From Halobacillus salinus (GTDB lineage Bacteria; Bacillota; Bacilli; Bacillales; Halobacillaceae), in NCBI RefSeq assembly GCF_004684905.1, contig NZ_SRJC01000001.1, forward strand, positions 372,001-436,000: a stretch of 64,000 nucleotides of DNA, in the 5' to 3' direction. Below the pieces are notes generated by a model that saw only the letters and a list, made by a program, of their open reading frames with translations, ran no database searches and was not told the origin of the DNA. A program made the position numbers and the translations under genes. Below, one piece after another: positions 23,696 to 32,560 of the stretch. Position 1 is the first letter of the stretch, and each line of letters begins with the position of its first letter.

Positions 23696-26455
23696 TCAAC
23701 CTGTATTACGCAATCCAGCTGCCACACCACTAATCGTCAGTAGAACTTCTGTCAACAATTCCTCATCGACGTCTTCTGTTTTGCGAAGTTCTTTGATGAG
23801 TTCGACTTGCAGGAAGTTCATTGGATCGACATAAGGGTTACGCAGGCGTACGGATTCTTTGATGGTCGGCTGGTGATCCAGCAGTTCTTCATCACCTGTG
23901 ATTTTAAGCAGGATATCTTTCGTACGATTATACTCCTCAACGATTGTTTGGAAAATGCGCTCTCCAATCGCTTGGTCGTTTACGAGTTGCGTATATTCTT
24001 TGGCCGTTTGAATATCTGCTTTGGTCAGTGCCATCTGCAGGTTGTTGATTGTTGTGCGGAAGAACGGCCAGTTTTCATACATATTCTGAAGCTGTTCTAA
24101 GTTCTCATCGCCTTGTTCGGCGTAGCTTGAAAGCCCTGAGCCAGAAGCGAACCAGGCTGGGATTAGCTGACGACTTTGTGTCCAAGCGAATACCCAAGGT
24201 ATAGCACGGAGGTTTTCAAACTTCGAGCTGTCTTTACGCTTCATCGGGCGGGAACCGATATTTAATTCTCCGAGTTCTTTAAGCGGTGTCGCTTCGTTGA
24301 AGTAAGTCAAGAAGTCTTCATCGCCGAAGACTAGAGATTGATACTTCTCAAGCGAAACATCAGAGATGTCTTCCATTGCTTTCACCCATGCCTGTTCGCG
24401 GCTGTGAGCCTGTTCCGACTCTTGGGAGATCTTCGCAGCTCCTTCAAGCAGCGTCGAAGCACCTTGTTCCAGGCTTCGGTAGGCAATGTCACGTAGCAGG
24501 TAACGGGATGAAAGAACTTCCCCTTGCTCCGTGATTTTAACACCATCTCCCAATGTTTCAGCAGGCTGGGAGAGTAAGCTTCGGTTCAACGTTCCGCCAC
24601 CACGTCCGAGTGATCCACCACGACCGTGGAAGAATTTCAAGGTTACATCGTAATTGCGAGCCATCTCGTGGATCTCTTGCTGGGCTTTGTAAAGGCGCCA
24701 GTTCGCTGTAAGCGTTCCACCGTCTTTACTTCCGTCGGAATAGCCGAGCATGATTTCCTGATGATTTCCGCGCTTGTCGAGGTGTTTGCTGTACACATCC
24801 ATTTCGAATAACGTTTTCAAGATTTCCGGTCCAGCAATTAGGTCATCGACTGTTTCTAGTAACGGTGCGACATTGATTGTACTCTCAACGGATCCATCGG
24901 CATGGAGACGATAAATACCGGCTTCTTTAGCTAGGACCAATACTTCCAGTACGTCACTTGCAGATTCCGCCATACTGATCAAGTAAACTTCAATCGAACG
25001 AGGACCGAACTCAAGGTGTGCATCACGGATCATGTGGAAGACGTTCAGCATTTCCTGTGTCGATTCCGAATAGTCTTCGTTCAGCAAGGAAATCGGACGT
25101 GGATCTTTAAGGATCTGTTGCAAGATATGCAGCTTCTCGCGTTCGGAGCGCTCACGATAGTCGGACTCGATGCCGACCTTTTTCAAGAGTTCAGCAACAG
25201 CAGATTCGTGTTCTCCGCTATGATTCCGGATGTCTAATGTTGCTAAGTGGAAACCGAAGAGTTCTACTTGTCGAATTAGTTTACGCAGTTTCTTCAGCTC
25301 GCGTTTGTTCGGTTGATGGGTAGATGCGCTGTCGCGAATTTGCTTCAGATCATCCAGAAGCTCTTCTGAGTTGTTATACCCTATCGCTGAATGGCCGACG
25401 CTACGAAGACGGCCTAGTATCACGGCAAACTTGCGTCGGTAAATCTCTTTCTCGACACGCCATTTCTTATCTTTTCCAATAAGTTGTTCGCCACTTTCAA
25501 CGGATTGAACGAGCTCGTCCGAAACGTTGATTTGAGTGGTAGAATGGCTGAAGCGTTTCATCAATTCGATAAGAACGCCTTCATATTTCTGTAGGATCAG
25601 TTCTCGTTGTTTCTCCAGAGTATTCCATGTGATATCTGGTGTTACGTTCGGGTTACCATCCCGGTCTCCACCGATCCAAGAACCGAAACGTAGGAAGTTC
25701 GGAACAGCCCACTCTTCTCCTGGATAATTTTCTTCCAGGCGGAATTCGAGTTCTTCGTGGATGTCAGGCAGTACGTCAAATAGCGTTTGATCGAAATAAT
25801 ATAATCCGTTGCGTACTTCATCCATAACCGTCGGCTTACGTTCGCGCAGTTCGTCCGTCTGCCATAGAACGGTTACTTCGTTCTGTAGACTATCCTGTAG
25901 ACTTTCTCTTTCGCGTTTCGTCAACTGTGGATGATCGAGACGCTTCAAGATTGTAGCGATTCGTTTCTGTATTTCAAGAACGGTCCGTTTCGTTGCTTCC
26001 GTCGGGTGTGCAGTGATGATCAGTTCTAAGGATAAGTGATCCAGAACACTTTGAATCACGTCTCTTGAGAAATCGTTCTCTTTCAGGTTAAGTACGGCAC
26101 TTTCAAGCGAGAAGGGCTGTGCTCCATGATCTTCACGAAGTTGATACTCGCGTCGGCGACGGATACGGTGGTTTTGTTCTGCAATATTAACGAGGTGGAA
26201 ATAGATTGAGAATGCGCGAATCACTTGAGAGCGCATCGGGGGCTTCAGGTTGTTGATTTCTTCTTTTAATTGGTTATATGTCGATGCATCCGGTTGGTTA
26301 CGCAGTTGTTTGGTCAATGTACGGATACTCTCTACTTTGTTTAATAATTCTTCTCCACCATGATGGATAAGAATATTACCGAGCATCTCACCGAGCACTC
26401 GGATATCCCTTCTTAAGGGAGTTGTATGGTCATTTGTTTTCGATTGTGTTGTCAC
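23696..26455 (-). CDS. ppc: Phosphoenolpyruvate carboxylase
   Basis: A 919-residue enzyme of full family length. The first catalytic His is in LIITAHPTEATKRT (near residue 150), and the flexible loop with the second active-site region is FFHGRGGSLGRGGG (near 610). RAIPWVFAWTQSR lies near 755, and the C terminus ends in RNTG as in other PEPCs. It adds bicarbonate to PEP to make oxaloacetate and refills the TCA cycle, supplying carbon for glutamate and proline. The start is GTG behind AGGAAGGTGAC. Monocistronic with its own sigma-A promoter. Confidence 0.95.
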   Translation of the reverse strand: MTTQSKTNDHTTPLRRDIRVLGEMLGNILIHHGGEELLNKVESIRTLTKQLRNQPDASTYNQLKEEINNLKPPMRSQVIRAFSIYFHLVNIAEQNHRIRRRREYQLREDHGAQPFSLESAVLNLKENDFSRDVIQSVLDHLSLELIITAHPTEATKRTVLEIQKRIATILKRLDHPQLTKRERESLQDSLQNEVTVLWQTDELRERKPTVMDEVRNGLYYFDQTLFDVLPDIHEELEFRLEENYPGEEWAVPNFLRFGSWIGGDRDGNPNVTPDITWNTLEKQRELILQKYEGVLIELMKRFSHSTTQINVSDELVQSVESGEQLIGKDKKWRVEKEIYRRKFAVILGRLRSVGHSAIGYNNSEELLDDLKQIRDSASTHQPNKRELKKLRKLIRQVELFGFHLATLDIRNHSGEHESAVAELLKKVGIESDYRERSEREKLHILQQILKDPRPISLLNEDYSESTQEMLNVFHMIRDAHLEFGPRSIEVYLISMAESASDVLEVLVLAKEAGIYRLHADGSVESTINVAPLLETVDDLIAGPEILKTLFEMDVYSKHLDKRGNHQEIMLGYSDGSKDGGTLTANWRLYKAQQEIHEMARNYDVTLKFFHGRGGSLGRGGGTLNRSLLSQPAETLGDGVKITEQGEVLSSRYLLRDIAYRSLEQGASTLLEGAAKISQESEQAHSREQAWVKAMEDISDVSLEKYQSLVFGDEDFLTYFNEATPLKELGELNIGSRPMKRKDSSKFENLRAIPWVFAWTQSRQLIPAWFASGSGLSSYAEQGDENLEQLQNMYENWPFFRTTINNLQMALTKADIQTAKEYTQLVNDQAIGERIFQTIVEEYNRTKDILLKITGDEELLDHQPTIKESVRLRNPYVDPMNFLQVELIKELRKTEDVDEELLTEVLLTISGVAAGLRNTG

Positions 26456-26515
26456 AATGTCACCTTCCTATAATTCTATTTTTGTCGAATGAAAAAATAG
26501 CCCTATGTTTTCATA

Positions 26516-26543
26516 ATATTATCAGAATAATTAGTATAGTCAA
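26516..26543 (-). promoter_or_regulatory. Sigma-A promoter of ppc
   Basis: On the minus strand TTGACT (26543-26538) and TAATAT (26521-26516) are separated by 16 bp, about 60 bp before the ppc start codon. Confidence 0.65.
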
Positions 26544-26990
26544 ACGTTTAAACCCAGTAACGGCGCGTAATGTGCAGGTTTCAGACCTTCTCAAATCTCT
26601 CGGAAACGAAGTCACTGCAAAGATGTAAGCGCTACCTTTCTATCGTTGATAATACCCTTGAATTTTATTGCCAAAACCGTGTCCCGGATGTGGGTTGTAT
26701 CTAATATCTCTAATCAAATCGAAGTTAAATTTGCATAAGCATTGCGGTCCCTTAAAGAAGTTTCATCTGGTAAAATACAAAATGGGAAACTTGTCGAATA
26801 TTGTCTTTCTGTTATTCGTGTAATGAATAAGGAGGGAGGGGGTTATTCCAAGGAGGTAATGGTAGGCTTAAATGAGTGAAAAATCTCTGAATTGGTCTTC
26901 CGATTATAGAGGAAAACCCTATTGTGACGCACTTGTGACACTTCCACTTATTTACTTTAAAGAATTAAAGATTTTCTGTTTATTTGGCTT
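26544..26990. other. Long intergenic stretch between ppc and the second NhaC gene
   Basis: About 450 bp without a convincing gene. A plus-strand stretch ending at 26628 reads NVQVSDLLKSLGNEVTAKM in an open frame but has no ribosome site, so it may be a coding remnant. An AAGGAGG at about 26851 precedes a six-codon frame only. No known RNA family was recognised. Confidence 0.4.
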
Positions 26991-27016
26991 GTTTCACGTG
27001 ATAGAGTATAGGGTAT
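26991..27016 (+). promoter_or_regulatory. Sigma-B-type promoter before the NhaC gene
   Basis: GTTTCA (26991-26996), a 14-bp spacer and GGGTAT (27011-27016) match the general-stress consensus GTTTAA-N12-15-GGGTAT closely. The start codon is 34 bp downstream. Confidence 0.6.
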
Positions 27017-27049
27017 GCCATAGTCTGAAAATGTAGAGGAGGGATTAAG

Positions 27050-28537
27050 GTGGCAGATCAACAAAACAACGAAGAAATCAGTGAAGCCGTTGGGGAGAAG
27101 TCCGTCGGCACGCTTCAGTTCCGCGGAGGTGTCTTTACTGCGACGATCCCTTTAGTGTTCTTCATCGTTTGGGCGATTACACTTAGTGTTACAAAACTTG
27201 TAACGGAACAGGCACTAGTCTTAGGTATGGTCATAGGTATCGTACTTGGCTTGTTTTTCGTGAAATCTAAATGGGCGGATTATGCACAGAGTTTAATTTC
27301 AGGAATGGCTCAACCAGTCGGGATTGTAGCGATTATCGCCTGGTTCTGGGCAGGGATGTTCGCTCAGTTGCTTTCTGCTGGGGGGCTTGTCGATGGGTTG
27401 ATCTGGCTCGGATTCCAGACAGGACTAGAAGGTGGAGCATTTGTCGTGATTACGTTCCTCCTGTCTGCTTTATTTGCGACAGCAGTGGGAACAGGATACG
27501 GTACCGTTGCAACATTCGGTCTGTTAATGTATCCAGCAGGTATCATCTTAGGTGCTGATCCTGTTATTTTGTTAGCGGCGATTCTGAGTGGTGCGGTATT
27601 CGGTGATAACTTAGCTCCGGTATCCGATACGACCATCGTTTCTGCCACAACGCAAGATGCGGATGTACCAGGAGTGGTTCGCTCCAGGTTCAAGTATTCG
27701 CTTGCTGCTGCTATTCCAGCTATTCTTTTATTCTTTATTACCGGCAGTGGTGGACAGGAAGGAAGCCAGGAAGTGATCAATCAGCTTCAATCACAAGTTA
27801 CGCCTAATGGTCTCTTGATGCTGATTCCGTTTGTGCTCGTCCTATATTTGGCGTTAAGCGGGCAACATCTTCTCACTTCCTTATCGTGGGGCATTGTCGC
27901 ATCGATTGTCTTCATTCTGATGACAGGGACGCCGTTTACAGAAGTGATCCACATTTATATGAACGAAGCAGGGGACCCAGTCGTAGAAGGAGCGCTTATG
28001 AGCGGAATTGCAGGGTACTTCAATATGGCGATTCTGATTCTGTTCATTATGGCTTCGGCATACTTGTTGGAAGTAGCCGGGACCATGGAAGTAATCAAAA
28101 ACTTCTTCCTTAGAATCATCAACAATGTAACGCGTCGTGCCGAATTCTCTATGTTCGGAATCGTAGCTTTCTTGAACATGTTCATCACGATTAACACAGC
28201 AGCCGAAATCGCTGCAGCTCCATTCGTGCGCAAACTTGGGAAAGAGATGAATATTCACCCTTACAGACGTGCGAACTTCTTAGATACGGTCACTTCTTCA
28301 CTTGGGTATATTTTCCCTTGGAGTGCTGGTGTCTTGATCGCTTGGACAACGATTCAGGGTGCGGCAGAGCAGTATGATTTCGTGCCTGTTGTCAGTCCGA
28401 TCGAAGTCTTTCCATTCGTCTTCCAAGGATGGGGTTTACTGATCGTCATGTTCATCGCTGCATGGACAGGATGGGGACTTCGCTATTCCGGGAAAAATGG
28501 AGAAGAGTTGAAACCAGAAGAATATAAACAATCTTAA
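27050..28537 (+). CDS. NhaC family Na+/H+ antiporter
   Basis: A 495-residue membrane protein with about 12 hydrophobic segments and the family block GAVFGDNLAPVSDTTIVSATTQDADV (the conserved Asp pair near residues 185-195). It resembles the larger Bacillaceae NhaC/MleN-type antiporters. The start is GTG behind GAGGAGGG. The sigma-B-like promoter suggests induction by salt or general stress. It ends at a strong terminator that faces a convergent DinB gene. Confidence 0.88.
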   Translation: MADQQNNEEISEAVGEKSVGTLQFRGGVFTATIPLVFFIVWAITLSVTKLVTEQALVLGMVIGIVLGLFFVKSKWADYAQSLISGMAQPVGIVAIIAWFWAGMFAQLLSAGGLVDGLIWLGFQTGLEGGAFVVITFLLSALFATAVGTGYGTVATFGLLMYPAGIILGADPVILLAAILSGAVFGDNLAPVSDTTIVSATTQDADVPGVVRSRFKYSLAAAIPAILLFFITGSGGQEGSQEVINQLQSQVTPNGLLMLIPFVLVLYLALSGQHLLTSLSWGIVASIVFILMTGTPFTEVIHIYMNEAGDPVVEGALMSGIAGYFNMAILILFIMASAYLLEVAGTMEVIKNFFLRIINNVTRRAEFSMFGIVAFLNMFITINTAAEIAAAPFVRKLGKEMNIHPYRRANFLDTVTSSLGYIFPWSAGVLIAWTTIQGAAEQYDFVPVVSPIEVFPFVFQGWGLLIVMFIAAWTGWGLRYSGKNGEELKPEEYKQS

Positions 28538-28545
28538 TCTGAACA

Positions 28546-28577
28546 AAATCCCGCGTGCCACAGCACGCGGGATTTTT
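28546..28577. terminator. Bidirectional terminator between NhaC and the DinB gene
   Basis: The 13-bp stem AAATCCCGCGTGC / GCACGCGGGATTT has a CACA loop and T runs on the plus strand. Confidence 0.9.
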
Positions 28578-29060
28578 TTATATTGCTTGTTTCACTTCTT
28601 TCATTTGATCTAAATGTCTGAGTTCATGCCATCCGATAAACTCAACCCATTGCTCTAAGTTCATGTCACCGAAGGCAGGGTGTGGGAAGGCGCGGTTTTC
28701 AAGGGTCTCCTTGTCTTTGTTGTGAACGAGGAATAGGGTGGCTTCCCTTGTTTTCTCAAGTCCGTCTTTTGCATCTTGAATCGATGTGAATTCCCCTTTT
28801 GGTTGGACAGCTTCAGGTGCTTCGACTTTGTAGCCGCGATCTGTCGTATTCTCGATTGGTTTCTCAGGAGTTTGTTGGATGTCTCCCTCTTTGATTGCAC
28901 GGTTAATTTGATAGACTACCAATTGCTCCATCAGGTATAAGTGTTCCAACACCTCAAGGATCGACCATCTATCTTCAGCAGGCTTCTTCTTCGCTTCCTC
29001 ATCTGAGATCGTATTTACAAAATCGAGGACTTGCTTCCGTTTTTCATCTAATCCATACAT
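28578..29060 (-). CDS. DinB family protein
   Basis: A 160-residue DinB/DUF664-type helical bundle. The metal-site His residues are visible in VLEHLYLME (near residue 40) and in FIGWHELRHLDQMKE (near 142-153). Family members bind Ni or Zn and use low-molecular-weight thiols. The ATG overlaps a conserved MYGLDEKR start; upstream GGAAGGGTG acts as ribosome site. Monocistronic. Confidence 0.82.
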   Translation of the reverse strand: MYGLDEKRKQVLDFVNTISDEEAKKKPAEDRWSILEVLEHLYLMEQLVVYQINRAIKEGDIQQTPEKPIENTTDRGYKVEAPEAVQPKGEFTSIQDAKDGLEKTREATLFLVHNKDKETLENRAFPHPAFGDMNLEQWVEFIGWHELRHLDQMKEVKQAI

Positions 29061-29197
29061 CTTTTCTTACACCCTTCCTTCATAAGTATAATTCGAGTCT
29101 ATCACAACAGAAGTAAAGTGAAACATTTTTCCATCTTGGAGGTTTTCATTCTCGGAAGTAACGATTAGAATAATAGAAAAAGGTGAGGAGCGAACTG

Positions 29198-29890
29198 ATG
29201 AGTCATTATTCTATTAAGCAGTTCATTCAACAAACAAAACAAGATGAATCTGAAAATGATTACTTCGAGCTGGAAACACCTCGTATTCTGGAAGTGAACC
29301 TGATGGATCAAGTCTGGGCAAAAGCTGGATCAATGATTTCTTATAATGGAGATATCAAATTCGAGCGGGAAGGACTGCTAGAACATGGAGTCGGACGGTT
29401 ATTCAAAAAGGCGATGACCGGTGAAGGCGGAGCGCTTATGAAAGCGATGGGGCGAGGTCGATTGTACTTAGCGGATCAGGGGAAGAAAATCACGATTTTC
29501 GACCTCGATAATGAGACAATTACGGTGAATGGTAATGACTTATTAGCGTTTGAACCTAGTGTGAACTGGGATATCAAATTCATGAAAAAAGCGGCAGGGA
29601 TGGTGTCAGGAGGATTTTTCAATGTAACGCTTAGTGGTAGTGGGCGAGTTGCTGTAACATCGCATTATGAACCGCTGACTCTCCTTGTGAAACCAGGGGA
29701 ACCAGTCATTACCGATCCTCATGCGACAGTGGCGTGGTCGGGACACCTTGCACCCGAACTCCGAACAGATATCAGTTTAAAAACCTTCTTAGGAAGAGGA
29801 AGCGGCGAATCCATTCAAATGGAATTCGATGGCGATGGATTCGTGATTGTGCAGCCTTTTGAAGAGGGGTATGCAACCAGTTCCGAATAA
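29198..29890 (+). CDS. AIM24 family protein
   Basis: A 230-residue protein made of beta-strand repeats, with FELETPRILEVNL near the start, VWAKAGSMISYNGDIKFEREG, a Gly/Ala-rich middle (AMTGEGGALMKAMGRG) and VNGNDLLAFEPSVNWDIKFMK. This is the AIM24/TerD-neighbour double-stranded beta-helix-like family seen in many Bacillaceae. The function in bacteria is unknown. The ATG at 29198 is seven bases from GAGGAG, so the longer GTG start at 29183 was rejected. Confidence 0.8.
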   Translation: MSHYSIKQFIQQTKQDESENDYFELETPRILEVNLMDQVWAKAGSMISYNGDIKFEREGLLEHGVGRLFKKAMTGEGGALMKAMGRGRLYLADQGKKITIFDLDNETITVNGNDLLAFEPSVNWDIKFMKKAAGMVSGGFFNVTLSGSGRVAVTSHYEPLTLLVKPGEPVITDPHATVAWSGHLAPELRTDISLKTFLGRGSGESIQMEFDGDGFVIVQPFEEGYATSSE

Positions 29891-29914
29891 ATTCAGTCTA
29901 AAGTCGTATTCTGT

Positions 29915-29950
29915 AATCAGCCCTTCTCACGAAGGTGGGAAAGGCTGATT
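29915..29950 (+). terminator. Hairpin after the AIM24 gene, probable terminator
   Basis: AATCAGCC pairs with GGCTGATT around an internal imperfect stem. The following tract (GCTTTATG) is T-poor, so termination may be partial. Confidence 0.5.
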
Positions 29951-29981
29951 GCTTTATGATGAAAGAAAGGAGAGGGTCAGG

Positions 29982-31514
29982 ATGTTTACAAAGCAGAGTG
30001 AGTTGCAGACGCTCAGACTCATTGCAGAAACGTTGAATCAGTCGAATAATGTAGAACATATGATGCAGACAGTGCTTGAGAAGCTGCTGAACCTGACTCA
30101 ATTGCAGGCTGGATGGATGTTTTTTACAAACCAGCGTGGCGACTATAGCCTCGTTGCCGATCACCGATTACCGGAGGCGCTCTCTCGTCACCGGAAGCAA
30201 CCTATGTGCCAAGGCTCTTGTTATTGCTTGAATAAATATTGGAATGGAGAATTGACAGGTCCCATCAACATCATCGAATGCAAACGCTTAGATGAAGCAG
30301 TGCAACATAACACCGGAGATACAGAAGGGATTACGCACCATGCTACCATTCCGCTCGTTGCAGGAGCAGAAAGGTTCGGGGTACTAAATGTCGCTTCACC
30401 AGGAAAGACCCATTTTACTCAAGAAGAACTGACGCTTCTGCAATCGGTAGCTTTTCAAATCGGCACAGCCATCAAACGGACCAAACTCTATGATGCCCAG
30501 CAACAACGTGCCGAACATCTGGCAACTTTGAATGAGCTTGTCCGAACGCTCTGGGAAGCTTCGGATCATCAACAGCTGATAAAGGAAACCGTCGATAGGT
30601 TAAGAAGTGGATATGGTTTTGAAACAGCTGCGTTCTTTACATATCAGGGAGGGGAGTTAGTACTTAGGTCGATGGAAGGTGATTTTACTAACGACTCCTC
30701 TGCACAAGTTACGGAAGCTTTCCAACAAGGGAAAACGATCTCTTCTTCGTCCATGATCTCTGTCCCACTTACTGTTAAAAAACAACCACTTGGTGTCCTG
30801 TATGCCCAGTCCGAGGAGAGTTTCACTTCTGCTGATAAAGAAGTGATGGATGCACTAGCTGGTCACGTCGCATTAGCTTACGAGAGTATCTCTGTACAGG
30901 AAAAAAGAGCAGAGGTCTTGCTTTATGAAGAGCGTAACCGCTTGGCGCGTGATCTGCATGATTCTGTGAATCAGAAGCTTTTCTCTTTGTCTCTTACAGC
31001 GAGGGGAGCAAAGGAAGTAGTGAAAGAAGACGAGAGCTTGAAAGAATTGTTATCCGAAATGCAGTCACTCTCACAGGAGTCCATGCGGGAGATGCGATCC
31101 TTGATTTGGCAGCTTCGGCCGATTGGAATTGAGGAAGGTTTGTTATCGGCACTTAAGAAATACGGAAGTCATTTGCGGATCGAGATCGACTTTGATGTGG
31201 AGGATATCCCGCACTTATCTCATTCTACTCAAGAAGCTCTCTGGCGTATCAGTCAAGAGGCATTGAATAATGTACATAAACATTCGGGGGTAAGCAAAGC
31301 TTGGGTTAAATTAAAGGCTGTGGAGACAGGTGTTGAGCTGAAAGTTCAAGACCTGGGGAAAGGTTTCCGTTCACCGAATAAATCCTGCCGTACTCTCGGC
31401 CTTACTAGTATGAGGGAACGCGCTCAACTTCTAGGAGGAACACTGGAATGGAAGAGCGAGATCGGTCAAGGGACTACCATTCAAGTATTCATACCCTGGG
31501 TGAAGGAGGGATAA
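29982..31514 (+). CDS. NarL-type sensor histidine kinase with two GAF domains (YhcY/AirS-like)
   Basis: A 510-residue soluble kinase. GAF1 (about residues 5-170) holds four cysteines, Cys76, Cys80, Cys82 and Cys100. GAF2 covers about 185-325. The HisKA_3 dimerisation helix has EERNRLARDLHDSVNQKL near 332, and the ATPase domain has the N-box EALNNVHKH and the G-box DLGKGF. Staphylococcal AirS carries a redox-active [2Fe-2S] cluster on GAF cysteines, and YhcY of B. subtilis is the nearest kinase type I recognise. Oxygen or redox sensing is inferred. No membrane helix. It is followed 5 bp later by its response regulator. Confidence 0.85.
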   Translation: MFTKQSELQTLRLIAETLNQSNNVEHMMQTVLEKLLNLTQLQAGWMFFTNQRGDYSLVADHRLPEALSRHRKQPMCQGSCYCLNKYWNGELTGPINIIECKRLDEAVQHNTGDTEGITHHATIPLVAGAERFGVLNVASPGKTHFTQEELTLLQSVAFQIGTAIKRTKLYDAQQQRAEHLATLNELVRTLWEASDHQQLIKETVDRLRSGYGFETAAFFTYQGGELVLRSMEGDFTNDSSAQVTEAFQQGKTISSSSMISVPLTVKKQPLGVLYAQSEESFTSADKEVMDALAGHVALAYESISVQEKRAEVLLYEERNRLARDLHDSVNQKLFSLSLTARGAKEVVKEDESLKELLSEMQSLSQESMREMRSLIWQLRPIGIEEGLLSALKKYGSHLRIEIDFDVEDIPHLSHSTQEALWRISQEALNNVHKHSGVSKAWVKLKAVETGVELKVQDLGKGFRSPNKSCRTLGLTSMRERAQLLGGTLEWKSEIGQGTTIQVFIPWVKEG

Positions 31515-31519
31515 ATGCG

Positions 31520-32164
31520 ATGGCTACTCGAGTATTGCTCGTTGATGATCATTTAGTCGTCTTAAGAGGATTGAAGTTCTTCTTAAATACACAGGAGAAC
31601 ATCGAGATTGTAGGCGAAGCGGAAAATGGGGAAGAGGCACTTAAGGTAGTGGAGGACCTTCAACCTGATGTGGTGTTGATGGACTTGATGATGCCGGTCA
31701 TGGACGGTGTCGAGGCGACAAGGAAACTGAAAGAGGAGTATCCAGAGGTCAAAGTGGTCGTTCTCACAAGCTTCTCCGATCAGGACCATGTGATTCCGGC
31801 GTTGCAGGCTGGAGCAATCGGCTATCAACTGAAAGATGTAGAACCCGACCTGCTCGTAGATACCATCCGGAAGGCGGCAGAAGGGGAGAAGTATTTGCAT
31901 CCGAAGGCTACAGACCTGCTTTTATCAGAAATGACTGGAGCGCAGAAAACAACTACCCCTCTTTATACTTTGACGAAGCGTGAGAAGGAAGTTCTCGAAC
32001 AGATCACCTTAGGAAAAAGTAACAAAGAGATTTCGAGTCATTTATTCATTACAGAGAAAACGGTGAAAACCCACGTAAGCAACGTATTAAGTAAACTTGA
32101 TGTCCACGACCGGACCCAGGCAGCCATTTTCGCAATGAAGAATCAATGGTTTGAAAAAGCATGA
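31520..32164 (+). CDS. NarL/LuxR-type response regulator (YhcZ/AirR-like)
   Basis: A 214-residue regulator. The receiver domain has DD at 9-10, the phospho-acceptor Asp55 in VVLMDLMMPVMDG, and the late T/K positions (LTSFS, LKD). The C-terminal HTH is of the LuxR type (LTKREKEVLEQITLGKSNKEIS, then TEKTVKTHVSNVL). The ATG at 31520 has AAGGAGGG nine bases upstream. It pairs with the kinase upstream. The stop overlaps the ATG of a possible 27-residue ORF. Confidence 0.9.
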   Translation: MATRVLLVDDHLVVLRGLKFFLNTQENIEIVGEAENGEEALKVVEDLQPDVVLMDLMMPVMDGVEATRKLKEEYPEVKVVVLTSFSDQDHVIPALQAGAIGYQLKDVEPDLLVDTIRKAAEGEKYLHPKATDLLLSEMTGAQKTTTPLYTLTKREKEVLEQITLGKSNKEISSHLFITEKTVKTHVSNVLSKLDVHDRTQAAIFAMKNQWFEKA

Positions 32165-32244
32165 AACGTCCAGGCATGAGTAGGGGAAACCTGAATACAA
32201 TGGAAGAAAGAGAGCTGGATGTTCTAATGTACGAAAAAATGTAA
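32161..32244 (+). CDS. Possible 27-residue ORF coupled to the response regulator
   Basis: The ATG overlaps the stop codon of the response regulator (ATGA). The frame encodes MKRPGMSRGNLNTMEERELD and seven more residues, then TAA. The peptide is charged and hydrophilic with no membrane helix. No independent ribosome site is needed if it is coupled. Small size means it may be chance. Confidence 0.3.
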   Translation: MKRPGMSRGNLNTMEERELDVLMYEKM

Positions 32245-32313
32245 GCACACTCCTTTACTTCACTACAAAAACAATGTATAGTATGAAACATACAAAAAAT
32301 AATAACGGAAACT

Positions 32314-32435
32314 TCTTATCCAGAGAGGCGGAGGGACTGGCCCTTTGATGCCCGGCAACCATCGAATCAATCCACGGATTGACGAGAACGGTGCCAATTC
32401 CTGTAGAATGTGCAAGCATTCTAAGAGATGAGAGG
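32314..32435 (+). promoter_or_regulatory. SAM-I riboswitch (S box)
   Basis: S-box landmarks occur in order: CTTATCCAGAGAGGCGGAGG, GGCCCTTTGATGCCCGGCAACC, GGTGCCAATTCC, and the closing GATGAGAGG. Binding of S-adenosylmethionine should promote the terminator at 32458-32496 and repress msrA. Confidence 0.95.
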
Positions 32436-32457
32436 ATCGTACGGATATAACCTTTAC

Positions 32458-32496
32458 GACCCCTTTTCTTACTTGGATAAGAAAAGGGGTCTTTTT
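32458..32496 (+). terminator. S-box-controlled terminator before msrA
   Basis: The 14-bp stem GACCCCTTTTCTTA / TAAGAAAAGGGGTC has a 6-nt loop and is followed by five T. Confidence 0.92.
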
Positions 32497-32560
32497 GGAT
32501 GCAGCAATGCTCCGTAAGGCTCTCGGTAGAAGTTGCGTTAAGGGAAAGGAAAGATGACAA

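Noticed and set aside
26422-26628. 68-residue plus-strand frame upstream of ppc
   Set aside because: It crosses the ppc promoter, has no ribosome site and matches no known protein; treated as intergenic or remnant.
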